NCBI RefSeq assembly: GCF_030271215.1
Contig: NZ_JASNGB010000059.1
Coordinates: 1-14,316 of the forward strand
DNA: 14,316 nt
From: Deinococcus rhizophilus
Lineage (GTDB): Bacteria; Deinococcota; Deinococci; Deinococcales; Deinococcaceae
Reading direction: 5' to 3'
The notes beneath the pieces are model-generated. The model had not been told where the DNA came from and searched no databases. It saw only the letters and a program-made list of their open reading frames with translations. Position 1 is the stretch's first letter. Every line of letters starts with the position of its first letter. Made by a program: the position numbers and the translations under genes. Positions 11,968-14,316 of this stretch are shown here, one piece after another.

Positions 11968-12876
11968 TTAGCGGCGTTCGAGGAGGTTCACGGCCTCCTG
12001 CTGGATACCGGATACCTTCAACGCCTGGGCCTGGAGGGCTGCCCCGGTGCGGAACTGGCGCTGAACAGCTTGAGCAGCCAGGGCGCGGGCATCCGCTTTG
12101 GCGGCAGCCTGGGCCGTCAGTTCCTCGGGCACCTCGCTGCTGACTTGCACGAGAGCGACGTAGACCGCCCGGTTGGGTTGCTGGGTCACCCGATCAACGA
12201 GGGCGCCTGCACCAAAGAAGGTGGGAGAACCCTGATAGTTTTCCAGACGTCCGTCGTCGTCACTGGCGACGAGATACGCCCGGACGCTTTCAGCGTTCAG
12301 ATCATAAGAGAAGAAGGTTTCCAGTTCGCCCGCTGCGGTGATGGGTCCGAGCAGGCTCGCGCCCGTCTGGGTCTGCGCCTCGTTCGTGTAGCCTCCAACC
12401 GCCACCCTGCGACCCTCGTTCTGAACCTCGTCAAACAGGATCATGGCTCCTCGCTGGATGATCTGCTCCGTGTTGGCGTCGGCCACGGCCCAGCCCCAGA
12501 CGCCCTGATAGAGGGTGGACGTGCGGGCCACGTTCACGGTGACCTGGGCTCCGGCCTGACCCTGGTTGCCCGCCGCGTCGTAAGCCCGGGCACTCACATT
12601 GAGCTGGCCGTTGTCGCTGCTGGTGACGGCAAAGCTGGCCGTGAAGGGCGCGGTGGTATCGGTGGCGATCAGGGTCGCCCCCCGGTAGAACTCGACCTTC
12701 GTCACGCCCACGTTGTCACTGGCGCTGGCCGTCAGGTTGACGGAGGAGCCGCTCTGGGCACCGCTGAGGCTGACGGTGGGTGCCGTGCGGTCCACGGTCG
12801 GCTGCGGAGTTCCGCCCCCGCACGAGGCGAGCAGCAGGGCAGAACCGAGGAGGGGCAGAGAGAACTTGGTCTTCAC
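11968..12876 (-). CDS. Lipoprotein with an Ig-like domain and an unassigned domain
   Basis: A 302-aa protein. The type II signal peptide ends in the lipobox LASC with C19 as the lipidated residue. A Gly/Pro/Thr linker leads to an Ig-like domain at about 32-116; [20 protein letters not shown] and the later RAYDAAGNQ are typical of this bacterial fold. Residues 121-248 (starting YQGVWGWAV, ending VYVALVQVS) form a second, beta-rich domain that I cannot assign. The tail (250-302) is rich in Ala and Gln, helical, perhaps a coiled coil. A surface or envelope binding role is plausible; no enzyme motif is present. Its base composition looks less GC-rich than that of its neighbours. The start is GTG, 6 nt after a TAGGCT box, with no Shine-Dalgarno. 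Confidence 0.8.
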   Translation of the reverse strand: MKTKFSLPLLGSALLLASCGGGTPQPTVDRTAPTVSLSGAQSGSSVNLTASASDNVGVTKVEFYRGATLIATDTTAPFTASFAVTSSDNGQLNVSARAYDAAGNQGQAGAQVTVNVARTSTLYQGVWGWAVADANTEQIIQRGAMILFDEVQNEGRRVAVGGYTNEAQTQTGASLLGPITAAGELETFFSYDLNAESVRAYLVASDDDGRLENYQGSPTFFGAGALVDRVTQQPNRAVYVALVQVSSEVPEELTAQAAAKADARALAAQAVQRQFRTGAALQAQALKVSGIQQEAVNLLERR

Positions 12877-12882
12877 CCCCCA

Positions 12883-12888
12883 AGCCTA
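12883..12888 (-). promoter_or_regulatory. Candidate leaderless -10 box (TAGGCT) of the lipoprotein gene
   Basis: On the minus strand TAGGCT ends 6 nt before the GTG start. No Shine-Dalgarno is present, so a leaderless mRNA is likely. I see no good -35 hexamer. Confidence 0.45.
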
Positions 12889-12959
12889 TGGAAGAGTCTG
12901 CTCTCATGTGGCGCATTTGCGCGGAAGGCGAGATTCCCATTCCCTTCACCCCCCTGCGC

Positions 12960-12965
12960 TACCCT
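12960..12965 (+). promoter_or_regulatory. Candidate leaderless -10 box (TACCCT) of the rRNA methyltransferase gene
   Basis: TACCCT ends 8 nt before the ATG at 12974. The same hexamer serves as candidate -10 before the peptidase gene and the fad operon. The intervening GCCTCCCG has no ribosome binding site. The -35 is not clear. Confidence 0.45.
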
Positions 12966-12973
12966 GCCTCCCG

Positions 12974-14182
12974 ATGTCGCAGCCCCCTACCGCCCCCCGC
13001 TCCCGCCTTCGCCTGCGCGTGACCGCTCCCGCCGAGGCGCACCTGCGGGCCGGGCACCCCTGGCTCTACGAGGGCAGCGTGCGGGGGCAAAACCGCGAGG
13101 GCGAGGCGGGCGAGCTGGCCGTGATCTACGACCGCCGCGACCGCTTTCTGGCGATCGGGCTATACGACCCGCACTCGCCGCTGCGGTTGCGGGTGCTGCA
13201 CACGGGGCTGCCCGTCACGGTGGACGAGCTGTGGTGGGGCGCGAGGCTCGACGCCGCGCTCCTGCGCCGGGCAGCCCTCTTCGGCCCGGATACCGACGGG
13301 TACCGGGTCGTGAATGGCGAGTCGGACGGCTTTCCGGGTGCGGTGATCGACCGCTACGCGGACACGCTGGTGCTCAAGCTCTACACGGCGGCGTGGTTTC
13401 CCCACCTGCCCCTGCTGCGGGGGCTGCTGGAGGAGCGCTTTCCCGGCTTCCGGGTGGTGCTGCGCCTCAGCCGCAATATCGGGGCGCTGGCGGAGGCGGT
13501 GGGGCTGGGAGACGGCCTCACGGTCGCAGGCGAGGCGCCCGACGGCCCCGTCGTCTTCCGCGAGACGGGGCTGAAGTTCGAGGCGGACGTGGTCAGGGGC
13601 CAGAAGACCGGCTTTTTCCTCGATCAGCGCGAGAACCGCCGCCGGGTGGAGGGCCTCTCGCAGGGGCGGCGGGTGCTCAACGCCTTTTCCTTCTCCGGAG
13701 GCTTCTCGCTCTACGCGGCGCGGGGCGGGGCTCGGGAGGTCGTCAGCCTCGACCTCAGCGCCCACGCGCTGGCGAGTGCGGAGCGGAACTTTTCGCTCAA
13801 CCCTGGCGTGAGTGCCGCCCACGAGACGGTGCAGGCCGACGTGTTCGAGTGGCTGAAAGGGACGCGGCGCGAGTTTGACCTGACCATTCTCGATCCGCCC
13901 TCGCTGGCGCGGCGGGAGGCCGAGCGGGAGGGGGCGATCCGGGCCTACGGGAAGCTCGCCGGAGACGGGATTCGCCGCCTCGCGCCGGGCGGGGTGCTCG
14001 TCAGCGCGTCGTGCTCCGCGCACGTCAGCGCCGAGGAGTTCTGGGAGGCGGTGCGCGCGGCGGCCCGGCGCAGTGGCCGCCGCTGGCGCGAGCTGCGCCG
14101 GAGCCGCCACGCGCCCGACCACCACGCGTCCTTTCCGGAAGCCGAGTACCTCAAGGCGATCTTCCTCCAGCTCGAACCCTGA
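12974..14182 (+). CDS. 23S rRNA m5C methyltransferase, RlmI/RlmO family
   Basis: A 402-aa SAM-dependent class I methyltransferase. An N-terminal PUA domain spans about 10-80 ([12 protein letters not shown]). A linking domain ends with [13 protein letters not shown] (209-221), a strong family signature. The Rossmann core has SAM motif [13 protein letters not shown] (236-248), D260, DPPSL (307-311) and SASCSAH with C347, the likely nucleophile. The family transfers a methyl group to C5 of a cytosine in 23S rRNA: E. coli RlmI acts at C1962, and Thermus RlmO acts at C1942. Which site applies here is not decidable by eye. The ATG at 12974 precedes the PUA domain at the usual distance. The dinB-like gene follows after 10 nt, suggesting co-transcription. 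Confidence 0.87.
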   Translation: MSQPPTAPRSRLRLRVTAPAEAHLRAGHPWLYEGSVRGQNREGEAGELAVIYDRRDRFLAIGLYDPHSPLRLRVLHTGLPVTVDELWWGARLDAALLRRAALFGPDTDGYRVVNGESDGFPGAVIDRYADTLVLKLYTAAWFPHLPLLRGLLEERFPGFRVVLRLSRNIGALAEAVGLGDGLTVAGEAPDGPVVFRETGLKFEADVVRGQKTGFFLDQRENRRRVEGLSQGRRVLNAFSFSGGFSLYAARGGAREVVSLDLSAHALASAERNFSLNPGVSAAHETVQADVFEWLKGTRREFDLTILDPPSLARREAEREGAIRAYGKLAGDGIRRLAPGGVLVSASCSAHVSAEEFWEAVRAAARRSGRRWRELRRSRHAPDHHASFPEAEYLKAIFLQLEP

Positions 14183-14192
14183 GGCTCTGGCC

Positions 14193-14316
14193 GTGACCGG
14201 GCCGCCGCGCAAGATCATTCACGTGGACATGGACGCCTTTTACGCGTCCGTGGAGCAGCGCGACGATCCCCGGCTGCGCGGGCGTCCCGTCGCGGTCGCC
14301 TGGGGCGGCAAACGCA
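14193..14316 (+). CDS. dinB: Y-family DNA polymerase IV (5' end only)
   Basis: Forty-one codons are visible before the window ends. They read [20 protein letters not shown] followed by [21 protein letters not shown]. This is the opening palm segment of DinB. It includes the metal-binding D12 in HVDMD, the aromatic steric-gate region FY (16-17) and the E21 typical of the family. It would copy past DNA lesions. GTG is the start, with GAGG 8 nt upstream. It lies 10 nt after the methyltransferase gene on the same strand. Whether the gene is intact cannot be judged. Confidence 0.88.
   Translation, partial: MTGPPRKIIHVDMDAFYASVEQRDDPRLRGRPVAVAWGGKR

Noticed and set aside
12713..12973. An upstream extension of the rRNA methyltransferase
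   Set aside because: It overlaps the lipoprotein signal peptide on the other strand. The PUA domain begins normally after ATG 12974.

Overview
The window is very GC-rich. It combines strong Shine-Dalgarno starts inside operons with several operon-leading genes whose TANNNT -10 box lies only 5-8 nt before the start codon (leaderless mRNAs). It also carries a Gram-positive-type FadN beta-oxidation multienzyme and a lipoprotein of a kind I associate with deinococci. This points to Deinococcus or a close relative. That is inference from style and protein content, not a database match. I see no rRNA, tRNA, CRISPR array, transposase or integrase. This looks like chromosomal backbone with a few odd local events.

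Layout. (1) 1-698, plus strand: the 3' end of a PCu(A)C-like protein, then a DUF3293 protein. (2) 699-819: a nested palindromic intergenic element that holds the terminator of the next, leftward operon. (3) 3017-820, minus strand: a small, apparently frameshifted ORF, a membrane-anchored SRPBCC protein, and a zinc-dependent alcohol/formaldehyde-type dehydrogenase, each overlapping or nearly touching the next. (4) 3166-3924, plus: a classical SDR oxidoreductase. (5) 3951-5967, plus: a possible leaderless 28-codon leader ORF, a TSUP (TauE/SafE) permease, a pRiA4b ORF-3-like protein and a three-helix membrane protein. (6) 5985-7067, plus: a secreted gluzincin-type metallopeptidase with its own leaderless promoter.

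(7) 7094-11956, plus: a fatty-acid degradation operon. A sigma70-like promoter carries the perfect palindrome TTGAAC-CGA-GTTCAA at its predicted transcription start. It is followed by fadN (hydratase plus 3-hydroxyacyl-CoA dehydrogenase), an alpha/beta hydrolase and the thiolase fadA, and ends in a strong bidirectional terminator. FadN and FadA supply three of the four steps of the beta-oxidation cycle; acyl-CoA dehydrogenase is not in the window. The embedded hydrolase may release substrate or act as a thioesterase. (8) 12876-11968, minus: a lipoprotein with an Ig-like domain and a middle domain I cannot assign. (9) 12974-end, plus: an RlmI/RlmO-type 23S rRNA m5C methyltransferase, then the first 41 codons of a Y-family DNA polymerase (DinB).

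I did not find a clear new multi-gene system. The best leads are the palindromic operator of the fad operon, the hydrolase coupled to fadA, the C9-tract frameshift joining two ORFs, the leaderless leader ORF before the TSUP gene, the 16-bp tandem duplication that pulls a stop codon away from the next ribosome binding site, and DinB in a probable Deinococcus.
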